Positions 17,427-26,972 of a stretch of DNA of 36,664 nucleotides are shown one piece after another. Under the pieces are notes generated by a model that was not told the origin of the DNA, did not search any database, and saw only the letters and a program-made list of their open reading frames with translations. This DNA is from Tessaracoccus sp. OH4464_COT-324. GTDB taxonomy: Bacteria; Actinomycetota; Actinomycetes; Propionibacteriales; Propionibacteriaceae. Each line of letters opens with the position of its first letter. Positions within the stretch are counted from its first letter, which is position 1. Made by a program: the position numbers and the translations under genes. Location of the stretch: assembly GCF_003932855.1 (NCBI RefSeq), contig NZ_RQYZ01000024.1, forward strand, positions 1 through 36,664. Reading direction: 5' to 3'.

Positions 17427-17867
17427 TCAGGCCAGGTTGGCGGAGCCGCCTGCGGCCTCCAGCTTCGCCTTGGCGGAGCCGGTGAACGCGTTCGCGGTGA
17501 CGTTCAGCTTGACGCTGACCTCGCCGTCGCCGAGCACCTTCACGAGCTGGCCCCGACGAACGGCGCCGACCTCGACGAGATCTGCCACGTGCACGTCGCC
17601 GCCCTTGGGGAAGAGTTCCGCGATACGGCCGACGTTGACGACCTGGTACTCGACCCGGAACGGGTTCTTGAAGCCCTTGAGCTTGGGGATGCGCATGTGC
17701 ATGGGCATCTGGCCGCCCTCAAAGCTCTCCGGCACGTTCTTACGAGCGCCCGTACCCTTGGTACCGCGGCCCGCAGTCTTACCCTTCGACCCCTCACCGC
17801 GGCCAACGCGGGTCTTCGCCTTCTTGGCGCCCGGTGCGGGACGAAGGTCATGAATCTTCAGTGCCAT
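17427..17867 (-). CDS. rplO: 50S ribosomal protein L15
   Basis: L15, 146 residues, a late-assembly protein of the large subunit. The Gly/Lys-rich N-terminal arm ([19 protein letters not shown]) and [18 protein letters not shown] are diagnostic. It starts one base after the rpmD stop and ends the spc part of the superoperon before a hairpin and secY. Confidence 0.98.
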   Translation of the reverse strand: MALKIHDLRPAPGAKKAKTRVGRGEGSKGKTAGRGTKGTGARKNVPESFEGGQMPMHMRIPKLKGFKNPFRVEYQVVNVGRIAELFPKGGDVHVADLVEVGAVRRGQLVKVLGDGEVSVKLNVTANAFTGSAKAKLEAAGGSANLA

Positions 17868-17868
17868 T

Positions 17869-18051
17869 TCACTTAACCTCTTCCACGGTCACGAGGTGAG
17901 CGACAGTGCGGATCATGCCGAGCACCTCGGGACGATCCTCACGCACCACGGACTGCCCGATCCGCTTGAGACCAAGCGTACGGAGCGTGTCCCTCTGGTT
18001 GGCTTTGCCGCCTGCAACAGACTTGACCTGGGTGATCTTGAGCTGTGCCAT
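17869..18051 (-). CDS. rpmD: 50S ribosomal protein L30
   Basis: L30, 60 residues, matching the bacterial short form: [20 protein letters not shown], then [20 protein letters not shown] and the end [15 protein letters not shown]. It directly abuts rpsE (no gap) and is one base from rplO, typical of the spc operon. Confidence 0.98.
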   Translation of the reverse strand: MAQLKITQVKSVAGGKANQRDTLRTLGLKRIGQSVVREDRPEVLGMIRTVAHLVTVEEVK

Positions 18052-18660
18052 CTAGCTGGCCACCTCCTCCTTGCTGGCGCGGAGCATCGCGGCCGGGGCC
18101 ACGTCCTCCACGGGCAGACCGCGACGGCGGGCCACCTGCTCAGGCTGCTCCAGCTTCTTGAGCGCGGCAACGGTGGCATGCACCACGTTGATCGCGTTCG
18201 CGGAACCGAGAGACTTGGACAGCACGTCGTGGATACCGGCGCACTCAAGCACCGCACGGGCGGAGCCACCAGCGATCACACCGGTACCGGGAGTGGCCGG
18301 GCGCAGCACGACGACGCCCGCCGCCTTCTCGCCCTGGACCGGGTGCGGGATGGTGCGCTGGATCATCGGGACGCGGAAGAAGTGCTTCTTGGCCTCTTCC
18401 ACGCCCTTGGCGATGGCCGCAGGAACTTCCTTGGCCTTGCCGTAGCCCACACCAACCGTGCCTTCGCCGTCGCCGACGACAACCAGTGCGGTGAAGCTGA
18501 AGCGTCGACCGCCCTGCACCACCTTGGCGACGCGGTTGATCGCAACCACGCGCTCCAGGTACTGGCTCTTCTCTTCGCGAGCGTTGCTCTGGCCACGACG
18601 ATCGTCACGGCCACGACGCTCACCACCTGCGCGGCTACCGCGCTGTTGGGTTTCACTCAT
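18052..18660 (-). CDS. rpsE: 30S ribosomal protein S5
   Basis: S5, 202 residues, a fidelity protein of the 30S subunit. The dsRNA-binding-like N-terminal domain ([19 protein letters not shown]) and the C-terminal domain with [19 protein letters not shown] are clear. An Arg/Gly/Asp-rich N-terminal arm precedes them. ATG 18660 has GAGGAAA just upstream; an in-frame extension of 17 residues upstream is not conserved in appearance. Confidence 0.98.
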   Translation of the reverse strand: MSETQQRGSRAGGERRGRDDRRGQSNAREEKSQYLERVVAINRVAKVVQGGRRFSFTALVVVGDGEGTVGVGYGKAKEVPAAIAKGVEEAKKHFFRVPMIQRTIPHPVQGEKAAGVVVLRPATPGTGVIAGGSARAVLECAGIHDVLSKSLGSANAINVVHATVAALKKLEQPEQVARRRGLPVEDVAPAAMLRASKEEVAS

Positions 18661-18679
18661 CGTTTCCTCTTTCGTCGGG

Positions 18680-19063
18680 TCAGAAGTCGAGGCCGCCCTC
18701 GCGGGCAGCATCGGCCAGGGCCGCCAGGCGGCCGGTGTACTTGTTACCAGCGCGGTCGAACACGACCGCAGTGATGCCGACGGCCTTCGCGCGGGCCGCG
18801 AGCAGCGAACCCACCTTGGCGGCCTTCTCGGTCTTGGTGCCGGACATGTTGCGCAGCTCGGCTTCCATCGTCGAGGCCGACACCAGGGTGTGGCCGACCA
18901 CGTCGTCGATCACCTGCACGAACAGGTGACGCGGCGAGCGGGTGACGACGAGACGCGGACGCGCGGCGGTGCCGTTGATCTTCTTGCGGGCACGGAGCTG
19001 GCGGCGCGCACGGGAGGCGGCTTTCGGAGCCAGCGTCTTGCTCGTCTTCAACGAGATAGCCAT
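18680..19063 (-). CDS. rplR: 50S ribosomal protein L18
   Basis: L18, 127 residues, a 5S rRNA binder. The stretches [20 protein letters not shown] and [15 protein letters not shown] and the C-terminal [19 protein letters not shown] are typical. Its ATG shares one base with the rplF stop (TAATG), indicating coupling. Confidence 0.98.
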   Translation of the reverse strand: MAISLKTSKTLAPKAASRARRQLRARKKINGTAARPRLVVTRSPRHLFVQVIDDVVGHTLVSASTMEAELRNMSGTKTEKAAKVGSLLAARAKAVGITAVVFDRAGNKYTGRLAALADAAREGGLDF

Positions 19064-19605
19064 TACTTACCAGCCTTTCCGGCCTTGCGGCGCACGTGCT
19101 CACCCTGGTAGCGCACGCCCTTGCCCTTGTAGGGCTCCGGCTTACGCAGCTTGCGGATGTTGGCAGCGGTCTCGCCGACGAGCTGCTTGTCGATACCCTG
19201 AACCGCGAGCCGGGTCTGGGTCTCGACGTTGAAGGTGATGCCCTCCGGAGCATCGACGATCACCGGGTGCGAGAAACCAAGAGCGAACTCGACCTGGGTC
19301 GGGCCCTTGGAAATCACGCGGTAACCGACGCCGACGATTTCGAGCTTCTTCTCGTAGCCCTCGGTGACACCAACGATCATGTTGGCGATGAGGGTCCGGG
19401 TCAGGCCGTGCAGCGCACGGTTCTGCCGCTCGTCGTTGGGGCGGGAGACGGTGATTTCGCCTGCTTCGTTATGGGAGACAGCGATGGGTTCCTTGACAGC
19501 GAGCGAGAGTTCGCCCTTGGGGCCCTTGACGCTGACGTTCTGGCCGTCGATCGTTACGGTCACGTTCGCCGGGACGGTGATGGGGAGCCTGCCAATTCGA
19601 GACAT
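19063..19605 (-). CDS. rplF: 50S ribosomal protein L6
   Basis: L6, 180 residues, two repeated domains near the GTPase centre. It starts [19 protein letters not shown] and contains the conserved [15 protein letters not shown] and the end [20 protein letters not shown], which binds 23S rRNA. It lies 16 nt after rpsH and overlaps rplR by one base. Confidence 0.98.
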   Translation of the reverse strand: MSRIGRLPITVPANVTVTIDGQNVSVKGPKGELSLAVKEPIAVSHNEAGEITVSRPNDERQNRALHGLTRTLIANMIVGVTEGYEKKLEIVGVGYRVISKGPTQVEFALGFSHPVIVDAPEGITFNVETQTRLAVQGIDKQLVGETAANIRKLRKPEPYKGKGVRYQGEHVRRKAGKAGK

Positions 19606-19621
19606 TACACAATCCTCCTCA

Positions 19622-20026
19622 TCACCAGACGTAGGCGAGCACTTCGCCGCCCACGGACTTAGCCTTTGCCTGCTTGTCGGTCAGCAGACCCTGCGACGTC
19701 GAGATGATGGCGATGCCGAGACCGCCAAGCACTCGCGGAAGCTGGGAGGCCTTGGCGTAAACGCGCAGGCCCGGCTTGCTGATACGACGAAGGCCAGCGA
19801 TGGAACGCTCCCGGGAGTCGCCGTACTTCAGGGTGACCTTCAGCACTTTCCCGACCTGACCTTCGTTCTCGATCAGCTCGTAGCCGGCGATGTAGCCCTC
19901 GGCCTTCAGGATCTCGGCGATCCCGACCTTGATCTTGGACGACGGCATGGAGGCCGAGTCCAAGTACGCCTGATTGGCGTTGCGCAGACGAGTAAGCATG
20001 TCTGCAATGGGGTCAGTCATTGTCAT
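19622..20026 (-). CDS. rpsH: 30S ribosomal protein S8
   Basis: S8, 134 residues, a primary 16S rRNA binder. [18 protein letters not shown] and the C-terminal [20 protein letters not shown] are diagnostic. I keep ATG 20026 because GAGG lies 8 nt upstream, though ATG 20020 (MTDPIAD) is the start used in many homologues. In enterobacteria S8 represses the spc operon at the rplE region; no such site was identified here. Confidence 0.98.
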   Translation of the reverse strand: MTMTDPIADMLTRLRNANQAYLDSASMPSSKIKVGIAEILKAEGYIAGYELIENEGQVGKVLKVTLKYGDSRERSIAGLRRISKPGLRVYAKASQLPRVLGGLGIAIISTSQGLLTDKQAKAKSVGGEVLAYVW

Positions 20027-20102
20027 GACTTATACCTCTTTCTCGCGCCGGTTTCCCGTTTCCGGGACCTGTCGCGTCAATGGATCTACAGGTTCTCTTG
20101 GA

Positions 20103-20288
20103 TCACCAGGACGACTTGGTCACACCCGGCAGTTCGCCGGCGTGGGCCAGTTCGCGCAGGCAGACGCGGCACAGTCCGAACTTGCGGTAAACCGACTTGG
20201 GACGGCCGCACTTCTGGCAGCGGGTGTAGGCGCGCACACCGAACTTCGGCTTGCGGGCCTGCTTTACCTTGAGCGCAGTCTTAGCCAT
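20103..20288 (-). CDS. rpsZ: 30S ribosomal protein S14, zinc-binding type Z
   Basis: S14 of the short type, 61 residues. Two CxxC pairs (Cys24/Cys27 and Cys40/Cys43) in [12 protein letters not shown] and [10 protein letters not shown] form the zinc knuckle. It sits between rplE and rpsH, the standard place for the zinc form in actinobacteria. With L36 it shows that this operon uses zinc-replete paralogues. Confidence 0.98.
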   Translation of the reverse strand: MAKTALKVKQARKPKFGVRAYTRCQKCGRPKSVYRKFGLCRVCLRELAHAGELPGVTKSSW

Positions 20289-20297
20289 GCCTCAGCC

Positions 20298-20912
20298 TCA
20301 CTTCTTCTTTTTCTTGGCGTAGAAGGCGGGGCCACGCTTGGCCTTGGCCTTCTTCGGGTCGTCGACCGCCTTGAACGGGAAGCCAAGGTGCTTGAGCAGC
20401 GCACGGCCCTCGACGTCGTTGGTGGCGGAAGTGACAAAGGTGATGTCCATGCCACGCACGCGGTCGATCTTGTCCTGGTCGATCTCAAGGAACATGACCT
20501 GCTCGTTGAGGCCGAAGGTGTAGTTGCCCTTACCGTCGAACTGGCGGCCGTTGAGTCCACGGAAGTCGCGGATGCGCGGGAGGGCGAGCGTCAGGAGACG
20601 ATCGGCAAACTCCCACATGCGATCCCCCCGCAGCGTGACGTGGCAGCCGATGGGCTGGCCCTCACGCAGCTTGAACTGGGCGATGGACTTGCGGGCCTTG
20701 GTAACGGCCGGCTTCTGGCCGGTAATGACGGTCAGGTCGCGGATGGCACCGTCGATGATTTTCGAGTCGCGCGCAGCCTCGCCGACGCCCATGTTCACGA
20801 CGATCTTCGTGAGGCCGGGGATCTGCATGACGTTGGCGTACTTGAACTCCTCCTGCATCGCAGGAACGATCTTCTCGCGGTACTTAGCCTTCAGACGGGG
20901 CATTTCGCTCAT
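20298..20912 (-). CDS. rplE: 50S ribosomal protein L5
   Basis: L5, 204 residues, binds 5S rRNA in the central protuberance. It contains [40 protein letters not shown] and [17 protein letters not shown]. The C-terminus is Lys-rich ([14 protein letters not shown]), longer than in E. coli. ATG overlaps the rplX stop by one base (TGATG). Confidence 0.98.
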   Translation of the reverse strand: MSEMPRLKAKYREKIVPAMQEEFKYANVMQIPGLTKIVVNMGVGEAARDSKIIDGAIRDLTVITGQKPAVTKARKSIAQFKLREGQPIGCHVTLRGDRMWEFADRLLTLALPRIRDFRGLNGRQFDGKGNYTFGLNEQVMFLEIDQDKIDRVRGMDITFVTSATNDVEGRALLKHLGFPFKAVDDPKKAKAKRGPAFYAKKKKK

Positions 20913-21280
20913 CAGATCTCCTCCCCGGTCTTGCGCGCGATCCGGACGGAACGCTCGGCCTTGTACTCGGAGCCGTCGGGACGACGCTTCATGACCTCGA
21001 CTCGCTTGTAGCCGATGCGCGTCACGACCTCCTTGCCGTCAACCTTCACGACGAGCTGCACGTTCGAGGCGTGGATCGGTGCCTCGACGGAGACAACGCC
21101 GCCTTCGATCTTGCGGCCGGAGGGGCTCTGCTGCTCGCGGCGATGACGCTTAACGACGTTCACGCCCTCGACGATCACGGTCTCCTTCTCCGGGTTGACG
21201 GCGATGATCTCCCCGATCACGCCCTTGTCGCGACCCGCGATGACCTTCACCCGGTCGCCCTTCTTGACGTGGAGTGCCAT
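20912..21280 (-). CDS. rplX: 50S ribosomal protein L24
   Basis: L24, 122 residues, an assembly initiator of the 50S subunit. The KOW motif is seen at [19 protein letters not shown], followed by [16 protein letters not shown]. It starts one base after the rplN stop, and its own stop overlaps rplE. Confidence 0.98.
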   Translation of the reverse strand: MALHVKKGDRVKVIAGRDKGVIGEIIAVNPEKETVIVEGVNVVKRHRREQQSPSGRKIEGGVVSVEAPIHASNVQLVVKVDGKEVVTRIGYKRVEVMKRRPDGSEYKAERSVRIARKTGEEI

Positions 21281-21281
21281 G

Positions 21282-21650
21282 TCAGATCACCTCCGGGGCG
21301 AGGGAGACGATGCGCATGAACTTCTTCTCGCGAAGTTCACGAGCCACGGGACCGAAGATGCGGGTACCGCGAGGCTCGCCGTCGTTCTTAAGAATGACGG
21401 CCGCGTTCTCGTCGAACTTGATGTAGGAACCGTCCGGACGACGGCGCTCCTTGCGCTGACGAACGACGACGGCCTTGACCACGTCGCCCTTCTTGACGGT
21501 ACCGCCAGGGATCGCGTCCTTGACGGTGGCGACGATGGTGTCGCCCAGGTATGCGTAGCGACGCCCGGAACCGCCGAGGACACGGATGCAAAGGATCTCC
21601 TTGGCACCAGTGTTGTCGGCGACCTTCAGTCGCGACTCCTGTTGGATCAT
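21282..21650 (-). CDS. rplN: 50S ribosomal protein L14
   Basis: L14, 122 residues, full-length and canonical: [36 protein letters not shown] and the end [19 protein letters not shown] precedes the ATG by 5 nt. In most bacteria it follows rpsQ directly; here the GH101 gene and its terminator lie between, so rplN needs its own promoter. Confidence 0.98.
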   Translation of the reverse strand: MIQQESRLKVADNTGAKEILCIRVLGGSGRRYAYLGDTIVATVKDAIPGGTVKKGDVVKAVVVRQRKERRRPDGSYIKFDENAAVILKNDGEPRGTRIFGPVARELREKKFMRIVSLAPEVI

Positions 21651-21813
21651 TTTTTCTCCTTCGTCTCGCCGGTTCCAGCAACTGGCCTGGCGAAACTAGA
21701 AACTTCCCCCCTGGATTTTGCCAGGAGGCAGCCCCCTGCTCGAGAGAGTGGGAACCCTATGCGGTGCCCGGGAGAGGTCCCCCCGATCAGGGCACAGACC
21801 CAAAGCACCGTGG

Positions 21814-21822
21814 ATTATGGTA
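21814..21822 (-). promoter_or_regulatory. Candidate promoter for the rplN-rplO unit
   Basis: On the minus strand the overlapping -10 candidates TACCAT (21817-21822) and CATAAT (21814-21819) lie between the GH101 terminator and rplN. No -35 close to consensus is visible. It implies a leader of about 155 nt with a small hairpin (arms 21710-21714 and 21721-21725). No gene is seen in 21651-21855. Confidence 0.4.
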
Positions 21823-21855
21823 GCGCAGCACTTCCGAAGCGCGAAATCCGTAGTG

Positions 21856-21900
21856 GTAAGAGATTGGGGCGGCCCTCTCGGCACCGCCCCAATCTCTTAC
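21856..21900 (-). terminator. Strong hairpin after the GH101 gene
   Basis: A perfect 17-bp stem (arms 21856-21872 and 21884-21900, 11-nt loop) begins 9 nt after the GH101 stop. It lacks a long T run but is by far the longest perfect stem in the window, and should end transcription before rplN. Confidence 0.75.
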
Positions 21901-21909
21901 GTCGTCCTG

Positions 21910-24900
21910 CTACGAGCAGGCAAGCCGGGCCATCGCCCAGTTCGCGTGATCGGAGCCGTTACCGTTGCCGGCGTCGCCCACTTCAAGTGTCAACTGGCTA
22001 TTTCCGGTGATATCGACGCTGATGTCCAGTGGAGCGTCGCCACCGTTACGTCCAGTGGCCGGAACGATGACTCGGTTCCCATCGCCCTTTACGGTGAAGG
22101 TCACGGAGCCATTTCGACCATGCTGGACGCCCGCCAACGCTTTGAACGTCTTGCACTCAGCCGGAACATCGAAGGTCACGCTACTGCGGGCGTGTACGCC
22201 GATGCCCTTGGGGTAGAACTCACCTGCGATGCGCATCGGTTCGCCATCGCCAGATCCGCGTTCGCCGTTGCTCATATCCCATTCGACTGGGCCCCAACCG
22301 TTCGTCGGAGTGCCAACAACGCGGTCTCTCATGTCCGAGAGGAATCGCTCGTTGGCTGGCACCGCGAAACTGGCAACGGTCATGCTCTGCGACAACTCTT
22401 GGGATTTGCCTCCGACGTTGTAACGTGCTTTGACCGTGAGAGTGCCGTTAGGCTGATCGGCCGAAGAGGTAACCCCGAACTCGGCAACTCCGTCCTCAAC
22501 GTTGCGCTTGGTGACTGCCCAACCTTCTGGAGCCTCCAGAACGAAGTCCAAGTCCCTCAGCTCTGCGCTTTCAGCGGAACTGAGCCGCGCAGTGACGGTG
22601 AACTCACGCTCGGAGATAACCGTCGTCGGGCCAGAGATCTCCAGCGCGGCGCAGGGGGCCACGTTTGCAGATTCGCCGAGATCCTCGACCCTAACGTTAT
22701 CGATCGTGAGATCGGCTTGGTAGCCGCCTGCGTCCTTGCGGAAGCCGACCCACCAACCGAGCTGGCAGCCGCCGGTATCGAACTCGTGCGAGAAGCGCTT
22801 GGTTTCGTGCACGCTTTCCAGCGGAGTTTGCTCGACGGTACGCTCCGCGAGTCGACCCTCAACGAATTGGTCGAAGCCGTGCACGAAGCTGTACGTGCCG
22901 TCAAGACCAACCTGGGCGTCATAGCTGACGCGGTATCTGTGGCCTGGCTTGAACGGCATCGAGCCGGTAGTGGAGCGCAAGATCATACCGCGGTTCTCTT
23001 CATGGGCGAGCAGGGACCAGTTGCCGTCAAGCACGTTATCGATGATCTTGCCACCCTCAACGACCGCGCCGGAAGCGTTCTTTCCCCACCAACCCTTCTG
23101 CGAGTATGGCGCATGCAGTTCAGCCAGCTGAGTGCGGGCGTCGCCTCCCTGGGTGGAGCCGGTCACGAACGGCCAGTACCCGGTGTCGACGTTCTCGAAG
23201 TCTTCGAAAACGATAGTCTCGGCTGTCGGTTTCTTGTCTTCGGCTGGGGTGAACTTGACCACCCGCAGATCGTCAACTTTAACAACAGCATCGCCCTCCC
23301 CTGCCGCAACTTTGAACGTCACCGGGCCGCCCGTGGTAGAGAAGGTCACCCGGACACGCTGGTATCCCTGAAGGAACTTCTCGTCCGAGGCGGTGGAGTT
23401 CACCGGAGCTGAGTAGCGGATTGACGAGATGGCGTAGCCGTCCTTGCCCTCATCATCAGCCATCGGAAGACCAGTCTTCGGCAGCCCGGGACGAACGACA
23501 GGAGGCTGCGGTTTGGGCATGGGCTTCACGGTGGGATCATCACCCGGTTTGGGGTCCGGGCTCGGTTTGGGGTCCGGGCTCGGTTTGGGGTCCGGGCTCG
23601 GTTTGGGGTCCGGGCTCGGTTTGGGGTCCGGGCTCGGCTTCGGCGCCACTGGGTCGGAACCTTCCTGGTACTGGGTCGGCTTCACGCCCGGGCCAGAGAC
23701 ACTCACGCTCACGTCGCGAGCCTTGCCCGGCTCCACCTCGATCCAGGCCCACGCCGAGTAGGTGCCCGCAGGAAGATCAAACGCGCCCGCATCACGAGCC
23801 ACCACGGAACCAGGGTTGCGCAGAACCTGCGAGAGCTCCGACTTACCCGAACCCAGTTCGGCGTACAGGTTTCGTCGAGCATCCAGCTTCACGCTGACGT
23901 TGCCCTCGGTCTTGTAGGCGTCCAGGTTCCCAGAGAAGAAACCGGGATCCTTGACCGGCTGCCCCTGACCCCAATCCGGTGCCTTGGCCGCAGGGATGGC
24001 GCCCGACGCGAAGAGCACGTAGGGCTTCCCGGCCTCGACGTTCAGGGTCACCTCGCCGTTGTTCACTGGGATCTTCTTCTCGTTCGCCCGGCCCTGGTCG
24101 GTGAGTTCGAACATGGTCAGTTCGCTCTGGTCCTTCCAGGAATCGGTGAGACGCCAAGTGGTTTCCCCACCCTCGGGGTTGAAGTGATACAGCCGGTCGC
24201 CGCCGTCGGTCCAGGGCAGGAGGTACTTACCCTGGGTGTAGACGCGAGCACCGTCATAGTCGATCTCGCGGTTCACTGGAATCACAGAGCCGCCGATGCT
24301 GCTCAATGGGCTCGTCGCCACGGTACCGTTGGCGAACACGATCCGGTTGGTATCCCACAGCATGATGTCCGACTGCTGCAGGAACTTGGTGGGCAGGTTG
24401 CGTTGCCAGATGTTTTCGAAAAACTCGTTGGCGTTCGTGTGCCCGGTCCAGCCCTCGAACTCGTGAATGTTGGAATTGGAGAGAATGGGATGCGGGTTCC
24501 AGATGTCCTTCTTCGCATTGTCGATGAATCGCAGCAGGACGGAGTTCACACCTTTGTTGGTTTCCCCACCGTAACGTTCCTCGTTCGCCCAGTGACTCCA
24601 GGTGGATTTGCGGGGATACTTGTCCGCCCACTCGGTGGCCATGTCCCAGCCCTGCTTGTTCAGTTCGTTGACTAGGCGCTGCGCTTCCCAACCGTCTGGG
24701 TAGTAGACGTCCATGTATAGGAAAGACAGGTTCTCTGGCACCTCGTCGCGGAACTGCCGGAATCGCTTCAGGACGTTTCCGGTACCCAAATCCTTGGGTC
24801 CATTCATGTAGTAAGACTGGTTCATCCAGCCCCAGGCCGCGCTCGGAGGCATGATCAACAGATCCTCGCTGAAGGCACGCGCCTCGGAGTAACTCTCGGT

Positions 24901-26685
24901 CGTGTTCACGTGCACGCCGAAAGTGGCGTTGAACTTTTCTCCTTCGTTCACGAGCGTCTTCAGATCAGCGAGCCCGCCAGCGCGCTCGTTGTAGTGGCCT
25001 GCATAGTCTCCCTGCGCAGAATCGTGGCCCTCGGCCTGATAACCCTTCAGCATGACCCACTGGCGTAGGCCCTCGGTAGCGAGCGAAATACGCTTGGTGT
25101 CATCCAGTGTGCGCAGGAACGGGTGGGTAGCTTGGGACACAATGTTGAAGGGGATGCGACGAACCACCAGGTTCTTCACTTCGTCGCTGCCCGGGACGCC
25201 GTCCGCTATCTCTCGGGCAGCGATGGCACCGTCTTGCCAGTCAACCACGGTGTCTGCGTTAGCGTCTGCCGTGAGCTTCACCCTGACGAACGGATCCGGA
25301 TCAGCTCCGATTCCGCCCTCCCCGTCCACCGTAGAGTGCCCACGGATCACGAAACTGGCGGGGCCGACGGCCACCGAACCAGCCGTACCGCCCGGCGCGT
25401 TCACCGCCACAAAACGGTCTCGGCCCTGCGCGGAGCGGCGCTTGTGCGCAGACGACGCGGTGTTGTCCTCAATCGCGTTAGTCTCAAAGCCCGCAGCCAG
25501 CGTGCCGTTCGTAGCCACCGCCATGTGCAGTCGGTTCTCCTGCTCAACCCGAGCGTTGCGCGCGTCGAGCAGAACGTCACCCGCCACGTTACGATTGACC
25601 GACAAGAAGGCACCAACCACACCCGCTTGGTCGCTCTCCTGGGCGCTCACCGAAACCAAGTTGAGGCCGGGAACCGCCACACGCCGAACGACATTGCCCG
25701 GGTCAACGATGTCCGTCAGTTGCCAGGTGAGCACGCCGTCGGCCACCTTCAGCTTAGCGTTCATGGAAACCCCGGGAATCCCCGGGACGGTCAACGGGTA
25801 GACCAGGGCGTCCGCGCTCTTCTGAACTTCGCCCACTTCGACTGCTTCGCGCTTTTCGTTGATCGAGATCGCGTCCAGCGCTGCTCCGTCGTTGCCCCGC
25901 ATCTCCTCGCCACCCAGCACGTAGCCGATCACCTGTGGGAACTCTGGATGGGCCTTGACAGTCAGCTTGCCGTCAGTGATAACGAGCGGCTCAACGCCGG
26001 GACCGGGGCTTGGCACCGGCGATTCCGTGGGTGGGACGCTGGGAGCTGGTGGGTCAAGCTCCCCTTCGACGAGATCCGCGTTGAACTCCGCGAGGGAACC
26101 CACCTGCTCCTCGCTGCCGTCTCCGCCCCAGGAGGAGAGGTACTCCACTTTGACGCAGGTGGCCGCCTTGGGCTGGTCAAGCTTGATCACGGACTCACTG
26201 AGATCCGGGTTGCCGGGGTCACCGCCATCCGGCACCACCGGAATCGCGCCGCTGGCCGCGACCTCAAAACCGCCGGAGCAGTCTGGGGTGGCGGAAGTGT
26301 AAATCTTGTACTCGTGTACCCGGCCTGAGCCCCGCGAGGACTGGCGCGGATGCAGGCGCACTCGGCCAATCTGCTTGGGCTGGTCCGATTCCTTATCCAG
26401 CCGCACGGTAAGCGTGTGTGGGAACTCTGCGGCACCGTCTTTCCACTTGGAGTGCCAGTAGGTGCTCACATCGCCGTCGAGAACAAGATTTGCCCGACCT
26501 TGGGTGGCTCCTTCGCCAGAGAGTTCCTCTGAACTGACCGACGTGATCGACATCTTGCCCTGGGGCAGCGGAGTGTAGGTTTCTTCTGCCCAAGCTGGTG
26601 ACAGCGGAGCCAGCCCGGCCACGAGTAGTGCCGAGATAGAAACGGGCAGCACCCTGGTTAGGGACCGCCCAAAGGGCTTCTTCAC
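21910..26685 (-). CDS. Secreted GH101 endo-alpha-N-acetylgalactosaminidase, multidomain
   Basis: A 1591-residue exoenzyme predicted to release core-1 O-glycans from mucin-type glycoproteins. Start is GTG 26685 with AAGGAGG 5 nt upstream. Parts: signal peptide (1-33, ends SPAWA); an F5/8-like carbohydrate-binding domain (about 50-205); a Pro linker; the GH101 beta-supersandwich (about 235-510); the catalytic barrel (about 520-830) with likely nucleophile Asp659 in FLYMDVYY and likely acid/base Glu685 in ATEWADKY; a beta domain; a galactose-binding-like domain split by a Pro-rich insert (SPDPKP x5 at 1018-1047, LPKTG at 1068-1072); another galactose-binding domain (FEDFENVDTGYW onward); an NPCBM-associated domain; and a C-terminal NPCBM domain. 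There is no C-terminal anchor. Codon use looks less GC-saturated than neighbours. The catalytic residue assignment is by analogy with the family. Confidence 0.92.
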   Translation of the reverse strand: MKKPFGRSLTRVLPVSISALLVAGLAPLSPAWAEETYTPLPQGKMSITSVSSEELSGEGATQGRANLVLDGDVSTYWHSKWKDGAAEFPHTLTVRLDKESDQPKQIGRVRLHPRQSSRGSGRVHEYKIYTSATPDCSGGFEVAASGAIPVVPDGGDPGNPDLSESVIKLDQPKAATCVKVEYLSSWGGDGSEEQVGSLAEFNADLVEGELDPPAPSVPPTESPVPSPGPGVEPLVITDGKLTVKAHPEFPQVIGYVLGGEEMRGNDGAALDAISINEKREAVEVGEVQKSADALVYPLTVPGIPGVSMNAKLKVADGVLTWQLTDIVDPGNVVRRVAVPGLNLVSVSAQESDQAGVVGAFLSVNRNVAGDVLLDARNARVEQENRLHMAVATNGTLAAGFETNAIEDNTASSAHKRRSAQGRDRFVAVNAPGGTAGSVAVGPASFVIRGHSTVDGEGGIGADPDPFVRVKLTADANADTVVDWQDGAIAAREIADGVPGSDEVKNLVVRRIPFNIVSQATHPFLRTLDDTKRISLATEGLRQWVMLKGYQAEGHDSAQGDYAGHYNERAGGLADLKTLVNEGEKFNATFGVHVNTTESYSEARAFSEDLLIMPPSAAWGWMNQSYYMNGPKDLGTGNVLKRFRQFRDEVPENLSFLYMDVYYPDGWEAQRLVNELNKQGWDMATEWADKYPRKSTWSHWANEERYGGETNKGVNSVLLRFIDNAKKDIWNPHPILSNSNIHEFEGWTGHTNANEFFENIWQRNLPTKFLQQSDIMLWDTNRIVFANGTVATSPLSSIGGSVIPVNREIDYDGARVYTQGKYLLPWTDGGDRLYHFNPEGGETTWRLTDSWKDQSELTMFELTDQGRANEKKIPVNNGEVTLNVEAGKPYVLFASGAIPAAKAPDWGQGQPVKDPGFFSGNLDAYKTEGNVSVKLDARRNLYAELGSGKSELSQVLRNPGSVVARDAGAFDLPAGTYSAWAWIEVEPGKARDVSVSVSGPGVKPTQYQEGSDPVAPKPSPDPKPSPDPKPSPDPKPSPDPKPSPDPKPGDDPTVKPMPKPQPPVVRPGLPKTGLPMADDEGKDGYAISSIRYSAPVNSTASDEKFLQGYQRVRVTFSTTGGPVTFKVAAGEGDAVVKVDDLRVVKFTPAEDKKPTAETIVFEDFENVDTGYWPFVTGSTQGGDARTQLAELHAPYSQKGWWGKNASGAVVEGGKIIDNVLDGNWSLLAHEENRGMILRSTTGSMPFKPGHRYRVSYDAQVGLDGTYSFVHGFDQFVEGRLAERTVEQTPLESVHETKRFSHEFDTGGCQLGWWVGFRKDAGGYQADLTIDNVRVEDLGESANVAPCAALEISGPTTVISEREFTVTARLSSAESAELRDLDFVLEAPEGWAVTKRNVEDGVAEFGVTSSADQPNGTLTVKARYNVGGKSQELSQSMTVASFAVPANERFLSDMRDRVVGTPTNGWGPVEWDMSNGERGSGDGEPMRIAGEFYPKGIGVHARSSVTFDVPAECKTFKALAGVQHGRNGSVTFTVKGDGNRVIVPATGRNGGDAPLDISVDITGNSQLTLEVGDAGNGNGSDHANWAMARLACS
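23546..23635 (-). repeat. Five perfect 18-bp tandem repeats inside the GH101 gene
   Basis: Five identical copies of an 18-bp unit, in frame, each coding for SPDPKP. They sit in a Pro-rich insert of the enzyme. Identity at the DNA level suggests recent expansion or slippage, and copy number probably varies among strains. Confidence 0.97.
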
Positions 26686-26810
26686 TTAAGCCTCCTTCTC
26701 TGCGTTGAGTCCTCCCCAAGCCGTCCTGCCTGAAATGCCTGACAGGGCCTGGAGAGTGAATAGCCAAAGACACCGTAGCCCCCGCCCTTGGAGACCGCAA
26801 CGCAAAGGCC

Positions 26811-26843
26811 TATTACAACCAAAATGGTTGAGCGATCACGCTC
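26811..26843 (-). promoter_or_regulatory. Candidate GH101 promoter with two adjacent inverted repeats
   Basis: On the minus strand TGTAAT (26812-26817) is a plausible -10 box. It touches a perfect inverted repeat (arms 26816-26821 and 26825-26830, 3-nt spacer), which in turn adjoins a second one (arms 26830-26834 and 26839-26843, 4-nt spacer). Two dyads at a promoter suggest operator sites for a dimeric repressor. No convincing -35 is seen. The remaining sequence of 26686-26936 is non-coding leader. Confidence 0.4.
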
Positions 26844-26936
26844 GAAGCCTGCCAAAACAGAGGTCTGGTGAGACGGCCCGGAGGATTGAAAAGTTGCACA
26901 CCACCGCCGCAATTCCCGCCGAAATGAGCGAAAAAA

Positions 26937-26972
26937 GAGGGTGGACCGGCTCTGCTGACCCGGTCCACCCTC
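26937..26972 (-). terminator. Rho-independent terminator after rpsQ
   Basis: Perfect 13-bp stem, arms 26937-26949 and 26960-26972 with a 10-nt loop, followed on the minus strand by six T residues. It begins 9 nt after the rpsQ stop and closes the rpsJ-rpsQ unit before the GH101 gene. Confidence 0.93.

Noticed and set aside
21718-23412. Plus-strand reading frame of 564 codons opposite the end of the GH101 gene
   Set aside because: The sequence shows no domain, while the opposite strand encodes clear carbohydrate-binding domains.
23546-23635. Possible CRISPR array
   Set aside because: The units are contiguous without spacers and encode an in-frame peptide repeat.
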